This document shows positions 1 to 7,664 of a stretch of 64,000 bases of DNA, in pieces (position 1 is the first letter of the stretch; each line of letters starts with the position of its first letter). The stretch covers positions 1,300,895 through 1,364,894 of the forward strand of contig NZ_NXGV01000001.1 of NCBI RefSeq assembly GCF_002407605.1, written 5' to 3'. The position numbers and the translations under genes were made by a program. The notes under the pieces were generated by a model. The model had not been told where the DNA came from. It worked only from the letters and a program-made list of their open reading frames with translations, and did not search any database. This DNA comes from Marinobacter sp. ANT_B65. GTDB lineage: Bacteria > Pseudomonadota > Gammaproteobacteria > Pseudomonadales > Oleiphilaceae.

Positions 1-336
1 GCGACTCATGAGACTTGTGAACGGATGGCTCAGCTAAGAGCGGAAATAGATGCAGAAGTAGCTGTGGCTTATGGGCTCAATCTGAAGGATATGGAGCTAG
101 TGCTTCAAGACTTTTCAATTTTGGATAGGGGTCAATTGGCGCTTTCAGGAGAGGCCAAATCTACAATTACCCAAGACACTGTTTTGGCCGCAATGGCGAA
201 ACGCACAGCAAGTCACTCTACAGTTTGGAGTCACCGCGTAGAAGAGGCTCGTGCTTTGGGAGCCATGGCCTATGTGCCCTCAGAGCTTGCTCTGAGTAGC
301 GAAGAAATAGAAGAAGGAGCAAAAAAAGGTGGCTAA
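1..336 (+). CDS. C-terminal part of a DNA methyltransferase (partial, 5' end outside window)
   Basis: The frame is open from base 1, so this is the last ~111 codons of a longer gene. The segment around RAEIDAEVAVAYGL followed by LQDFSILDRGQ resembles the extreme C-terminus of large Eco57I-like or type IIG-like N6-adenine DNA methyltransferases, where an 'RAELDALVAxLYGL...' helix precedes the end. No catalytic motif lies inside the window, so the assignment rests on this tail and on the McrB/McrC-like genes that follow. Its stop overlaps the next gene by 8 bp, indicating translational coupling. The expected role is protecting host DNA from the downstream nuclease. Confidence 0.55.
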   Translation, partial: ATHETCERMAQLRAEIDAEVAVAYGLNLKDMELVLQDFSILDRGQLALSGEAKSTITQDTVLAAMAKRTASHSTVWSHRVEEARALGAMAYVPSELALSSEEIEEGAKKGG

Positions 337-925
337 TGGAGTAAGGCAGGTAGCCCGTATTCTTTATAAAGAAATTGTACCAGGGGATATCAGGAAAATC
401 TTGGCACAGTCCAACGATTCTGACACAGGAGGTGGGGCGCGTGATTTTCGCTTCGGTTCTTACAAGTCGTTGCTGCCAGCTATCCAGCAAATGTTTCCGA
501 ATACAGTTAAGGAAAAGCGGAAACGAGATGGTGTGGTCGAGCATGTTGACGTCTTCCAGGGAGAGTTTTTTTGGTACAACGATAAGGGAGAAGTTGAGCA
601 CAAAGAGTCTTTCTTTGAGCCACCTACTGATGTGCGTCCTTCGGAAGGGCGTATTGCTCGTGTTCATGAATACGGATGCTTCGATACTAATCGCCTACCC
701 CAAGGGGGGGTAGATAACCGTGTTCTGCTCCTTTTAATCCAGCTTTACGACGGGTCGGTGTGGCCTTTCTATGTCGAAGAGAAAACACTACGCATCAGAG
801 GTAAGTGGGATCCAGTGGTAGCTGAAGAAATGCTGAACTGTTTGAACGCTAAGCGTGCTGCCAATCGGGCGGTGATCGGTTACCGAGATTTTACCAGTCT
901 GGATAGGTACTGCAATGGTAAGTGA
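329..925 (+). CDS. Unrecognised 198-aa protein of the McrBC-like restriction module
   Basis: GTG start preceded by GGAG about 9 bases upstream. The gene overlaps the methyltransferase stop by 8 bp and the McrB-like gene by 11 bp, so it is an integral part of the operon. I do not recognise the family. Visible features are a GGGARDFRFGSYKSL stretch near residues 34-48, a basic KEKRKRD patch near residue 60, aromatic-rich strands (FQGEFFWYNDKGE; DGSVWPFYVEE), and no signal peptide or membrane segment. A soluble mixed alpha/beta, possibly nucleic-acid-binding protein is plausible. Because the neighbouring McrB lacks an N-terminal recognition domain, I infer that this protein may supply DNA specificity. 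That is not shown by the sequence. Confidence 0.7.
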   Translation: MANGVRQVARILYKEIVPGDIRKILAQSNDSDTGGGARDFRFGSYKSLLPAIQQMFPNTVKEKRKRDGVVEHVDVFQGEFFWYNDKGEVEHKESFFEPPTDVRPSEGRIARVHEYGCFDTNRLPQGGVDNRVLLLLIQLYDGSVWPFYVEEKTLRIRGKWDPVVAEEMLNCLNAKRAANRAVIGYRDFTSLDRYCNGK

Positions 926-2051
926 AGTCTGCGAGCAGGCCTTAAAGCTCCTTTGTCGGTCGCGCAACGTGTTAATCTCTGGGCCACCCGGCACGGGAAA
1001 GTCGAGGCTGCTGGCCGAAGTTGCCTTCGCGTTTGAAACGGCCTTTGGCATTTCTCCCGCCAGTGAATATCCACAACTCAATCCTGTGGACGGCATACCT
1101 ATCCCACCTACCGCAGGAAATGCTAATAATGATATTCCTGCACCCACAAAGATGAATCGTAAAGTATTTCGGACAGTTTTTCACCAAAACTCCAAATATC
1201 GTGATTTTGTGTCCGGCATTACGCCAACGATCAATAAAAGCGTGGGGGGCGCGGACTTTTCTATCGTCAAGGGCACCCTTTACAGAGCAAGTGAACACGC
1301 CAAGTTGCCCAATGGGGCAGCGCTTTTGATTATTGATGAAATTAATCGAGGGCCCGCTGTACAGGTTTTTGGTGGCGCGATTGTGGCCGTAGAGTCTGAC
1401 AAGCGGCTATCTGCGGATGGAACCAAGCGGGCCGAAACTCAATTTTTTGAAATACTCGATCCATGCAGTGGTGAAATTGTTGAGTACGCGTTGCCTCATG
1501 ACTTGTATATATTGGCAGCGATGAACCAGGCTGACGCTTCAGTTGAACCCTTGGATGTGGCTTTCCTGCGTCGGTGGGAGCCCTTACGTCTTGAGCCTGA
1601 TGAGAAGACCTTGAGGGCCTTTTATGGTCTCGCGACCAAAGGGAACGATGTGCTTCCTATTCTCCCGACTGGTGTGGTCGATGCTTTGGAAGCGTCGGTG
1701 AGAGCATGGGTGGCAGTCAATGAACAAATTGCCTTGGGCCGTGGCCCTGAGTTTCAAATCGGTCATGGTGTGCTCATGTCTGATGTAAACCCGCAGGCGA
1801 TTTCGTTACAAGAAGTGTTGGGTGCGCTTTGTGTTGGTTGGGCCAAAGTGAGGGCGCATGTAGAGGAAGTTTTCTTCGGCGACACAAGAGGCATTGCAGC
1901 TACTCTCAATGCGCTGGATGGGCCTTCTTTTAATCCGTTCAAACTTACGGAAACGACTTTTGCAGATGACTTAAGGCTTCGGCTAGAAGGCCCCCCCAAT
2001 TTTACCGAGAACGACATTTACTCTACGCTAAGAGCTTTTGCTAGGGAGTAG
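915..2051 (+). CDS. McrB-like AAA+ NTPase of a restriction system
   Basis: A 378-aa AAA+ protein of the McrB family. Walker A GPPGTGKS is at residues ~23-30, Walker B IIDEIN at ~139-144, and MNQAD at ~203-207 occupies the place of the McrB signature MNTAD, followed by an arginine-rich FLRRW sensor segment. McrB is the GTP-dependent motor that loads and activates the McrC nuclease. The Walker A motif lies almost at the N-terminus, so the DNA-binding domain of E. coli McrB is absent, as in LlaJI-type systems where motor and specificity are separate. ATG at 915 overlaps the upstream gene, and the McrC-like gene starts 3 bases after the stop. Confidence 0.85.
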   Translation: MVSEVCEQALKLLCRSRNVLISGPPGTGKSRLLAEVAFAFETAFGISPASEYPQLNPVDGIPIPPTAGNANNDIPAPTKMNRKVFRTVFHQNSKYRDFVSGITPTINKSVGGADFSIVKGTLYRASEHAKLPNGAALLIIDEINRGPAVQVFGGAIVAVESDKRLSADGTKRAETQFFEILDPCSGEIVEYALPHDLYILAAMNQADASVEPLDVAFLRRWEPLRLEPDEKTLRAFYGLATKGNDVLPILPTGVVDALEASVRAWVAVNEQIALGRGPEFQIGHGVLMSDVNPQAISLQEVLGALCVGWAKVRAHVEEVFFGDTRGIAATLNALDGPSFNPFKLTETTFADDLRLRLEGPPNFTENDIYSTLRAFARE

Positions 2052-2054
2052 GGT

Positions 2055-3359
2055 TTGGCGTACACCCGGACACGATTGTCATTGGTCGAGTATGGCTCAC
2101 CCATTGACCTGAGCCATGAGATCGCATCAGCTATAGGGGTAGATCGCGCTAGGGCCAACACTCTTTTGGTAGAAGTAGGCAATCGGGCTGCATCGACCTT
2201 AGGCTTCAGTTACAACCCGATTAGCGTGGATGCTAAAGGCGCTAGAGCTATCGATTTCGCTGGCCTTATTCGATTGGCTCCATCGCTCGAATTGGAAGTG
2301 GCGCCTAAATTTCTAGGCTTGGATAACTTCGACGCTCAGTGGCGTGAGGATTTTTTCTTCCTATCGACGCTTTCACGACATGGTCGGCTTTTAGATACTG
2401 AGCGTTTGTTGGCATCTGGCAATACGCCGCGTGACCTTGCTACTTTAGTGGCCCGATCCATCACGAGTATGTACGAAGTGAGAAAGCGAAGGCCACTCCG
2501 TAGCTATCGAAGAGTGAGAGAGGCCGATTTCTTCATTGATGGGGATCCCGACCCGTTAGATCTCATCTTTCCCTCCCCAGATGGCTTTGAGCAGGAACTA
2601 ATTCGTTTCGATCGATGGAACGGTTGGAATGCAGACATCGTAGGTGCGGCCAAAGAATTGTTGCCTGAGGTACGCGATCCATCTGTGGTTGGTTCCTTGA
2701 TACGCCTCATTGAAGATTTGTCGCCCCAAAATGCCCCAACCAATCGCCGGAGACCTATCCCCCCGAGGCACAGGACTTGGAAGCCTTTGCACGAACTATC
2801 CATTGGTGTGCTAGGCGGATTGGGCCTCAGTTACACCCAAGGAAAAGTTCATGCGCCTGGCTACTTGGTTACGACTTGGCGGGTATGGGAGGATTTGTTG
2901 ACGCTAGCTGCCAGATTGGGTTTTGGGACTTCAGCGGTAATGTCACAGAAGGGATTCTCATTGGGTACCAAGATCAAGATTGATACGGGTGGTGTGAGCA
3001 AAATTTCGGTTTACCCAGACTGTGTGATTGAGTCTGATGGTAACCGGCCTAGGATGCTTTTGGATGCTAAATACAAAGGCCATGTGGAGAAAGGGAAGCT
3101 TCGCATTGCAGAGTCCGATGTTTATGAAGCGCTGGCTTTCTCTAGGGCTGCGGACTGTAATTTGGTGGTGCTGGCATACCCGGCTAAGCCGGGTAACAAG
3201 TCCCAGCAAGTGGGCACTTGTACGATCTTCGAGAGCATCCAAGTAGATGATGTTCGGATTGTGGGCATCCAGATCGAGATCCGTGGAATTTCTAAGCGTG
3301 GAGCGTTGCGGCAGCTTTCCAGAACCCTCGCTAACGTTATTCCATCTGCGTGTGTTTAA
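2055..3359 (+). CDS. McrC-like PD-(D/E)xK restriction nuclease subunit
   Basis: TTG start three bases after the McrB-like stop, with AGGGAG just upstream. The 434-aa protein has the McrC layout: an N-terminal beta-rich region thought to contact the McrB ring, a helical middle (residues ~100-230), and a C-terminal nuclease core. The candidate catalytic set is D322 (in YPDCVIES), D337 and K339 (LLDAKYKG), which matches PD-x(n)-DxK. It would cut DNA when driven by the McrB-like motor. It is the last gene of the module; a strong terminator lies ~150 bp downstream. The whole module is visibly less GC-rich than later genes, consistent with acquisition by transfer. Confidence 0.85.
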   Translation: MAYTRTRLSLVEYGSPIDLSHEIASAIGVDRARANTLLVEVGNRAASTLGFSYNPISVDAKGARAIDFAGLIRLAPSLELEVAPKFLGLDNFDAQWREDFFFLSTLSRHGRLLDTERLLASGNTPRDLATLVARSITSMYEVRKRRPLRSYRRVREADFFIDGDPDPLDLIFPSPDGFEQELIRFDRWNGWNADIVGAAKELLPEVRDPSVVGSLIRLIEDLSPQNAPTNRRRPIPPRHRTWKPLHELSIGVLGGLGLSYTQGKVHAPGYLVTTWRVWEDLLTLAARLGFGTSAVMSQKGFSLGTKIKIDTGGVSKISVYPDCVIESDGNRPRMLLDAKYKGHVEKGKLRIAESDVYEALAFSRAADCNLVVLAYPAKPGNKSQQVGTCTIFESIQVDDVRIVGIQIEIRGISKRGALRQLSRTLANVIPSACV

Positions 3360-3511
3360 TAGATATGCCATTTCTATGAATGGTATTTCTGATGGTTTTT
3401 ATTTTCTTTTGTTTTTTATGTTTTTGTTTTTATTGTGGTTTTTTGTCTCATTGATAATAGAGTGGGAGTGATCCCGCGTCAGCTGTTCGATAGCACGGAC
3501 TGGTAAATAGT

Positions 3512-3541
3512 AAAAAAGCCCATGTTTTCATGGGCTTTTTT
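3512..3541 (+). terminator. Rho-independent terminator after the restriction module
   Basis: A perfect hairpin with arms AAAAAAGCCCATG and CATGGGCTTTTTT around a TTTT loop, continuing into a T-rich tract. The A-rich 5' side and T-rich 3' side would allow termination on both strands. A near-identical hairpin sits at 6476-6501. Confidence 0.85.
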
Positions 3542-3548
3542 GTTTTTG

Positions 3549-3620
3549 TGTCTGGTGATGTTGGCTGGCGGTCAAGCTCTTGTTGTTGACGGTGGTATGC
3601 AAGAGCAAGCTCATCGATGA
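3549..3620 (+). pseudogene. Fragment of a short-chain dehydrogenase (C-terminal end)
   Basis: An in-frame stretch reads LAGGQALVVDGGMQEQ before a stop at 3618-3620. This matches the conserved C-terminal 'TGQxLxVDGG' of short-chain dehydrogenase/reductases. The rest of such a gene is missing, since the terminator lies immediately upstream. It looks like the 3' remnant of a gene replaced when the restriction module was inserted. No further coding content is recognisable from 3621 to 3824. Confidence 0.5.
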
Positions 3621-3824
3621 ACGCTGAAGAGAGGCACCGTGAGCGGATTCCATAATCAGGGGCTGCAGCGTGGATTTGCCGAGCAGGATCTGAGGTTATC
3701 CGCCGCTTTGAAGCCGCCCGTGGAAATCGGGTGGAGCCCGAGCCTTGTGTGTGCGTGACCCGAGTCATGATGCTACGATCCGCTGAAGTCCGTCTAACGA
3801 CCAAAGGGCGCCTGTCATCGAAAT

Positions 3825-4619
3825 ATGGACATATCAAAGCATTTGCCATCCAGCGATAGCCTGGCTGCAGCAGCAAGCGGTGTATCGACCCTCGCCCTGG
3901 ATCTCAACGATGGTATCGATATCGACGTGCACCATCATCAGCAGGCACAGGTGCTGCTTTCCACCCAAGGGGTGTTGATGGTCACCACCCGGAGTGGCTG
4001 CTGGATAGTGCCGAGCAACTATGCGTTGTGGATACCGCCCGGAGTTCGGCACCGCACCAGAACGCTGGGTGCCGTCAGCATCAAAAGCGTCTACCTTGAC
4101 GAGCGAACCATCAGCCTGGGCGGGGACTGCCTGGTGCTGGAAATAACACCGCTAACCAGAGAGCTGGTGATTGCAGCGTCACAGGTTGATGGAAACGAAC
4201 ACCCGGATCGGCGTAACGAGCTCGTATTCAGCTTGCTGCTTGAGGAGCTGTCCCGGGCTGAAACCGGGTCGGTTTTCTTGCCACTTCCTCAGAAAGGTCC
4301 GCTGCGTGACCTGTGCCATGGTCTCGTGGCTACGCGGACTCTGGATTGGGGGCTGGCCGAATGCGCCACACACTTGGGCGTCAACGTAAAGACCATTCAG
4401 CGGTGGTTTGCCCGTGAACTGGGTATTACCTATGGAAAATGGCGCAAGCAGGCCCGGTTGCTGGTGGCACTGGAAGAGCTTGCGCTGGGACGAAGCATCC
4501 TTGATGTGGCTCTGGAGGCCGGTTATTCCAATCCCAGTGCCTTTACCGCAATGTTTCGCCGTGAGTTCGGTATCGCGCCAACGGCTTTCCAGCGATCCCA
4601 GCACAAAACATCTGATTGA
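3825..4619 (+). CDS. AraC-family transcriptional regulator with N-terminal cupin sensor
   Basis: A 264-aa protein. The N-terminal ~150 residues form a cupin-like sensor with a His cluster (HHHQQAQVLLST) and an IPPGVRHR strand, as in the NimR/YeaM-type AraC subgroup. The C-terminal ~100 residues carry two helix-turn-helices, the second around SILDVALEAGYSNPSAFTAMF followed by FGIAPTAFQ, a textbook AraC signature. The effector is unknown. The regulated gene may have been the truncated dehydrogenase upstream or an adjacent lost gene; the following DUF815 gene is separated by ~190 bp and is not an obvious target. It is not EutR-like and lies more than 30 kb from the eut operon. Confidence 0.9.
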   Translation: MDISKHLPSSDSLAAAASGVSTLALDLNDGIDIDVHHHQQAQVLLSTQGVLMVTTRSGCWIVPSNYALWIPPGVRHRTRTLGAVSIKSVYLDERTISLGGDCLVLEITPLTRELVIAASQVDGNEHPDRRNELVFSLLLEELSRAETGSVFLPLPQKGPLRDLCHGLVATRTLDWGLAECATHLGVNVKTIQRWFARELGITYGKWRKQARLLVALEELALGRSILDVALEAGYSNPSAFTAMFRREFGIAPTAFQRSQHKTSD

Positions 4620-4642
4620 TGGGCCCTGTATAACAAGCAAGC

Positions 4643-4682
4643 GGGACGACTCACTGGTTGAGCCGGGCTTGTCTGTCGTCCC
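4643..4682. terminator. Possible weak terminator hairpin after the AraC-type gene
   Basis: Inverted arms GGGACGAC (4643-4650) and GTCGTCCC (4675-4682) around a 24-base loop, starting 23 bases after the AraC-type stop. There is no T tract, so this could instead be a regulatory or factor-dependent structure. Confidence 0.35.
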
Positions 4683-4813
4683 GGTGCGCCTGTCAATAAC
4701 AGGCCATTCTTCCGAAAATGTCCATTAATCGACGATTGAGGTCTATCCGTCGTTAGACGGGGGTGCCGGGTGTTGGCAAGCTTAACCCCCCTCGACAATC
4801 CCGGTTACGCGCA

Positions 4814-5707
4814 ATGATCGACAATCAATCTACTCCACTCCAGCACGAGCTGCTGAAACAGTTAACAAGGATTGCGGATGCTCTGGAGCGGGCATACCCC
4901 GCCGAACAGGATCAGCAACTGGACCCTGATATCATCGCCTTTCAGTGGCAGTACCGTCTGACGCAAGGGGGAAGGAAAGCGGTTTTGCTTCCCGTTCCGA
5001 ACCCGGGACTGATCAGTTTTGAACAACTGAAGTCGGTAGATCGGCAGAAGAAGCTCATTCGGCAAAATACCATCCAGTTTCTTGAAGGCAAGCCTGCCAA
5101 TAACGTGCTGCTGACGGGCTCACGGGGCACGGGCAAGTCTTCGCTGGTGAAGGCCTGTCTGCATGAATTCCACTATCAGGGTCTTCGGCTGGTTGAAATT
5201 GACAAGGAAAACATCGGTGATCTGCCGGAAGTCATCGATATCCTGAGCCGCCAGCAGGGCAAGTTCATATTATTCTGTGATGATCTGTCTTTTGAAGAGG
5301 GTGACATAGGCTACAAGCGCCTCAAAACTGCCCTGGATGGCTCCATTGCCGGACAAGCCACCAATATCCTTATCTACGCCACCTCCAATCGTCGCCACCT
5401 CATTGCCGAGCGTATGTCAGATAATCTGAATATGACCCGGGGGGCAGACAACAGACTCCATCCTGGTGAGGAAATCGAAGAAAAGATCTCCCTGTCCGAG
5501 CGGTTCGGACTCTGGATATCCTTCTATGGCTTTTCGCCTGATGAATACCTTGAAGCCGTCAGGCATTGGCTGAAAGAGTACAGGGTACCGGATGAGGCCT
5601 ATGAAGAAGCGGTCATACATGCAAACCGCTGGGCAACCCAGCGAGGCTCCCGTTCCGGGCGTATTGCAGCGCAATTTGCCCGTGACTATGCCGGACAATT
5701 TTCCTGA
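4814..5707 (+). CDS. DUF815-family AAA+ ATPase
   Basis: About 297 aa from ATG 4814; an upstream in-frame GTG at 4763 would add 17 residues, and neither start has a clear ribosome-binding site. The protein matches the DUF815 family of AAA+ ATPases: a helical N-terminus, then Walker A GSRGTGKSS, a Walker B-like FILFCDDLSFEEGD, and sensor segment IYATSNRRHL. The C-terminal part has the family hallmark EEKISLSERFGLWISFYGF. The cellular role of the family is not established. A PrpA-type phosphatase follows after 34 bp on the same strand, so the two are probably cotranscribed. Confidence 0.85.
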   Translation: MIDNQSTPLQHELLKQLTRIADALERAYPAEQDQQLDPDIIAFQWQYRLTQGGRKAVLLPVPNPGLISFEQLKSVDRQKKLIRQNTIQFLEGKPANNVLLTGSRGTGKSSLVKACLHEFHYQGLRLVEIDKENIGDLPEVIDILSRQQGKFILFCDDLSFEEGDIGYKRLKTALDGSIAGQATNILIYATSNRRHLIAERMSDNLNMTRGADNRLHPGEEIEEKISLSERFGLWISFYGFSPDEYLEAVRHWLKEYRVPDEAYEEAVIHANRWATQRGSRSGRIAAQFARDYAGQFS

Positions 5708-5741
5708 GCTTTGTATTTAAAGTCCCGACAGGTACTGCGAG

Positions 5742-6449
5742 ATGAGCGATTTTCTGAAGCTGAGCAAGAATACGGGCGGCCGTGATTTTATTGTTGGCGA
5801 TATTCACTTCAAAATGCCGGATTTTTTCCATGGCCTTAACGAACTTAATTTCAATCCAGCGCGCGATCGTATTATTTCTGTCGGGGATCTGGTCGACCGG
5901 GGCCCCGATCCGGCTGGTGGATTGAAGCTATTGGATGAGCCCTGGTTTCACATGGTGATGGGCAACCATGAGCAGATGCTCATTCAGGCGTACGATAATG
6001 ATCCATGCGGATCTTCTCCTGCAGGAGGGGCGGCCTGGTGGGATTTGATCGATCAGCGGTCCCGCCTCCGGATTGTCCAGCGACTCAAATCTCTTCCGGT
6101 TGCGATCGAACTGGAATCTGAGCAGGGGATAATCGGGATAGTTCATGCCGACGTCCCTGTCGGGATGGGGTGGTCCGATTTCAGGGACGACCTGGTCAAC
6201 GACGAAACGAAACATTACGCGCTTTGGGGCCGGCAGCGGGTCAGAGAGGCAATAGCGTCAGGCGTTCATGGTGTCTGGCGTGTTTGCGCGGGCCATACCA
6301 GAGTTCATGCACCACTGCGGCTGGGCAATTATCTCGCCCTCGATTGCACCGGTGGAAACGAGGGTGCTCTTGCTTTCTACGCTGTTGAGGAGGATCGCAT
6401 CTACACTTTTAACAGGTGTAGTAGTCCATCAAGTAATCATAGACAGTAA
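5742..6449 (+). CDS. PrpA/PphA-type metallophosphatase (Ser/Thr protein phosphatase family)
   Basis: 235 aa with the metallophosphoesterase motifs in order: GDIH, GDLVDRGP, GNHE, a VHAD block and GHT near residue 185. These bind two metal ions and make it a PPP-family phosphatase like PphA/PrpA, which remove phosphate from Ser/Thr or His on proteins. Two motif positions are unusual: the glycine of canonical GDIHG is F (GDIHFKM), and the third block reads VHAD instead of VHAG. The metal ligands themselves are kept. It follows the DUF815 gene and is closed by the terminator at 6476-6501. Confidence 0.85.
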   Translation: MSDFLKLSKNTGGRDFIVGDIHFKMPDFFHGLNELNFNPARDRIISVGDLVDRGPDPAGGLKLLDEPWFHMVMGNHEQMLIQAYDNDPCGSSPAGGAAWWDLIDQRSRLRIVQRLKSLPVAIELESEQGIIGIVHADVPVGMGWSDFRDDLVNDETKHYALWGRQRVREAIASGVHGVWRVCAGHTRVHAPLRLGNYLALDCTGGNEGALAFYAVEEDRIYTFNRCSSPSSNHRQ

Positions 6450-6475
6450 TGATTACTGGCAGGTAGTCGTCGTGC

Positions 6476-6501
6476 AAAAGCCCATGTCCTCATGGGCTTT
6501 T
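6476..6501 (+). terminator. Rho-independent terminator after the phosphatase gene
   Basis: Arms AAAAGCCCATG and CATGGGCTTTT around a TCCT loop, followed by TGTGTTTTT. The stem is the same as that of the terminator at 3512-3541; only the loop and flanks differ. Confidence 0.85.
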
Positions 6502-6513
6502 GTGTTTTTGGTG

Positions 6514-6602
6514 GATGACTTCAGATACCAACTCCCCAGAATATCCACTCCACCCGCACGCTTTTTGCACAATGCGTTTGTAGACTTTCCGACTAATGAA
6601 GC
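6514..6602. repeat. Copy A of an 89-bp diverged repeat (promoter region of the redox operon)
   Basis: It aligns without gaps to 13096-13184 with 67 of 89 bases identical by my count. Copy B lies just upstream of the ferric-reductase-like gene at 13272, so this copy is probably the leader of a former paralogous operon. The best-conserved core is TTGCACAATG / ATGCACAATG. Confidence 0.75.
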
Positions 6603-6603
6603 A

Positions 6604-6681
6604 GGCAGTCTACCGGTGCGGCCTTTCCGGCATTATCCGGAGATTGATGATGAGAGCCGGCAGGCCTGGTCAGGAGTATAA
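6604..6681 (+). pseudogene. 3' remnant of a redox-operon flavoprotein gene
   Basis: The frame ending at the TAA 6679-6681 reads HYPEIDDESRQAWSG, matching DYPEIDDENWQAW near the C-terminus of the flavoprotein encoded at 14900-16657. At DNA level 6632-6669 matches 16542-16579 at about 33 of 38 positions. It begins directly after repeat copy A, so everything between a leader region and the last codons of a flavoprotein gene has been lost. It has no start codon of its own and is not expected to make a functional protein. Confidence 0.7.
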
Positions 6682-6682
6682 G

Positions 6683-6871
6683 ATGTTAATCCATCGGAAA
6701 ACCTTTAAATGGTTCATTGCACTGTTTGGCGCATCCATTGTGCCGGTCTGGGTTGGCATAATAATGCTGGCGCGGTTGTGCCGCGCCATGCGCCAGCGTG
6801 CAGAGCGGCGCAGTGATTACTTGCGGGCGATGACCGCCTGTCTGGAAGCGCGCGGTTATAGCGTGCGTTGA
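6683..6871 (+). CDS. Small single-pass membrane protein, 62 aa, unknown function
   Basis: ATG 6683 is preceded by CAGGAG with 6 bases spacing. The start MLIHRKTFKWF is basic, followed by one hydrophobic helix (FIALFGASIVPVWVGIIML, residues ~11-29) and a strongly basic cytoplasmic tail (RLCRAMRQRAERR). The positive-inside pattern does not settle orientation, because both sides are basic. I do not recognise the family. It begins one base after the flavoprotein remnant ends and precedes a two-component system by ~100 bp. It may be a surviving member of the lost redox operon or an accessory to the response regulator/kinase pair. Confidence 0.6.
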   Translation: MLIHRKTFKWFIALFGASIVPVWVGIIMLARLCRAMRQRAERRSDYLRAMTACLEARGYSVR

Positions 6872-6971
6872 GCAGTGATTTGTTCGGGAGGAAGGCAATT
6901 TATTGTTTTTATGTGATAATTCATCGATAGAGACAGTAAGTGGAATAGACGGAGCTTCAACTTAAATCCTG

Positions 6972-7655
6972 ATGCGCATATTGCTTGTCGAAGATGAACA
7001 GAAAATCGCCGACTTTGTCTGTGAAGGGCTGAGTGCCAGAAACTTTGCAGTGACCCATTGTGCTGACGGGCACCGGGGGTATGAGGCGGCCAGGGGAAAT
7101 CTCTTCGATGTGATTATCCTCGATATCATGCTGCCGGGCCGTGATGGTCTGGATATTCTGCGTGCGCTGCGGCAGGAGGGGGTAGAGACCCCGATCATTC
7201 TGCTCACCGCCCGTAACGAGCTGGGTGACCGGGTACAGGGGCTGGAGATGGGGGCGGATGATTACCTGGCCAAGCCTTTCTACGTGGAGGAGCTGCATGC
7301 CCGTATTCAGGCGGTGTTGCGGCGCCATGGGGGATCGCCTTCTCATCTGGTTCGGGCGGGATCGCTGGAGCTGGATTGCATCAACCGCACTCTCAGTTGT
7401 CAGGGGCAGTCGGTTGAGCTCACCAGCCGGGAGTTCAGTCTGCTGGAGTATCTGATGCGTGCTCCCGGTCAGGTGCTGACCCGGGGGCAGCTGCTGGAGC
7501 ATGTCTGGGGCTATGATTTTGACCCCTGTACCAATGTTGTGGATGTGTGCATCAAGCGAATCCGCCGCAAGATCGCCGGGCTGGACAGCGCCGGTACAAT
7601 GGCGGGCATCATCGAATCCGTTCGTGGTACCGGCTACCGCCTGAGTCCCCGTTGA
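6972..7655 (+). CDS. OmpR-family response regulator
   Basis: 227 aa. The receiver domain (residues 1-~115) carries the acidic pair in VEDE, the phospho-acceptor Asp in VIILDIMLPG and the conserved Lys in DDYLAKPF. The C-terminal winged-helix domain contains LTSREFSLLEYLMRAPGQVLTR-type helices, the VDVCIKRIRRKI recognition region and RGTGYRL at the end. The kinase gene starts 9 bp downstream, so they form a pair. The adjacent truncated adaptor gene (9156) and the macAB pair suggest that the pair once controlled, or still controls, an efflux operon. Confidence 0.93.
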   Translation: MRILLVEDEQKIADFVCEGLSARNFAVTHCADGHRGYEAARGNLFDVIILDIMLPGRDGLDILRALRQEGVETPIILLTARNELGDRVQGLEMGADDYLAKPFYVEELHARIQAVLRRHGGSPSHLVRAGSLELDCINRTLSCQGQSVELTSREFSLLEYLMRAPGQVLTRGQLLEHVWGYDFDPCTNVVDVCIKRIRRKIAGLDSAGTMAGIIESVRGTGYRLSPR

Positions 7656-7664
7656 GGCCAGTGT

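Noticed and set aside
3825..4619. AraC-type gene as the missing eut regulator EutR
   Set aside because: It has a NimR-type cupin sensor, is over 30 kb away and lies in a separate block; nothing links it to ethanolamine.
6268..6681. 137-aa frame crossing the phosphatase end, the terminator and the flavoprotein scar
   Set aside because: It starts inside the phosphatase gene in another frame and runs through a terminator; only its last ~25 codons derive from a real gene.
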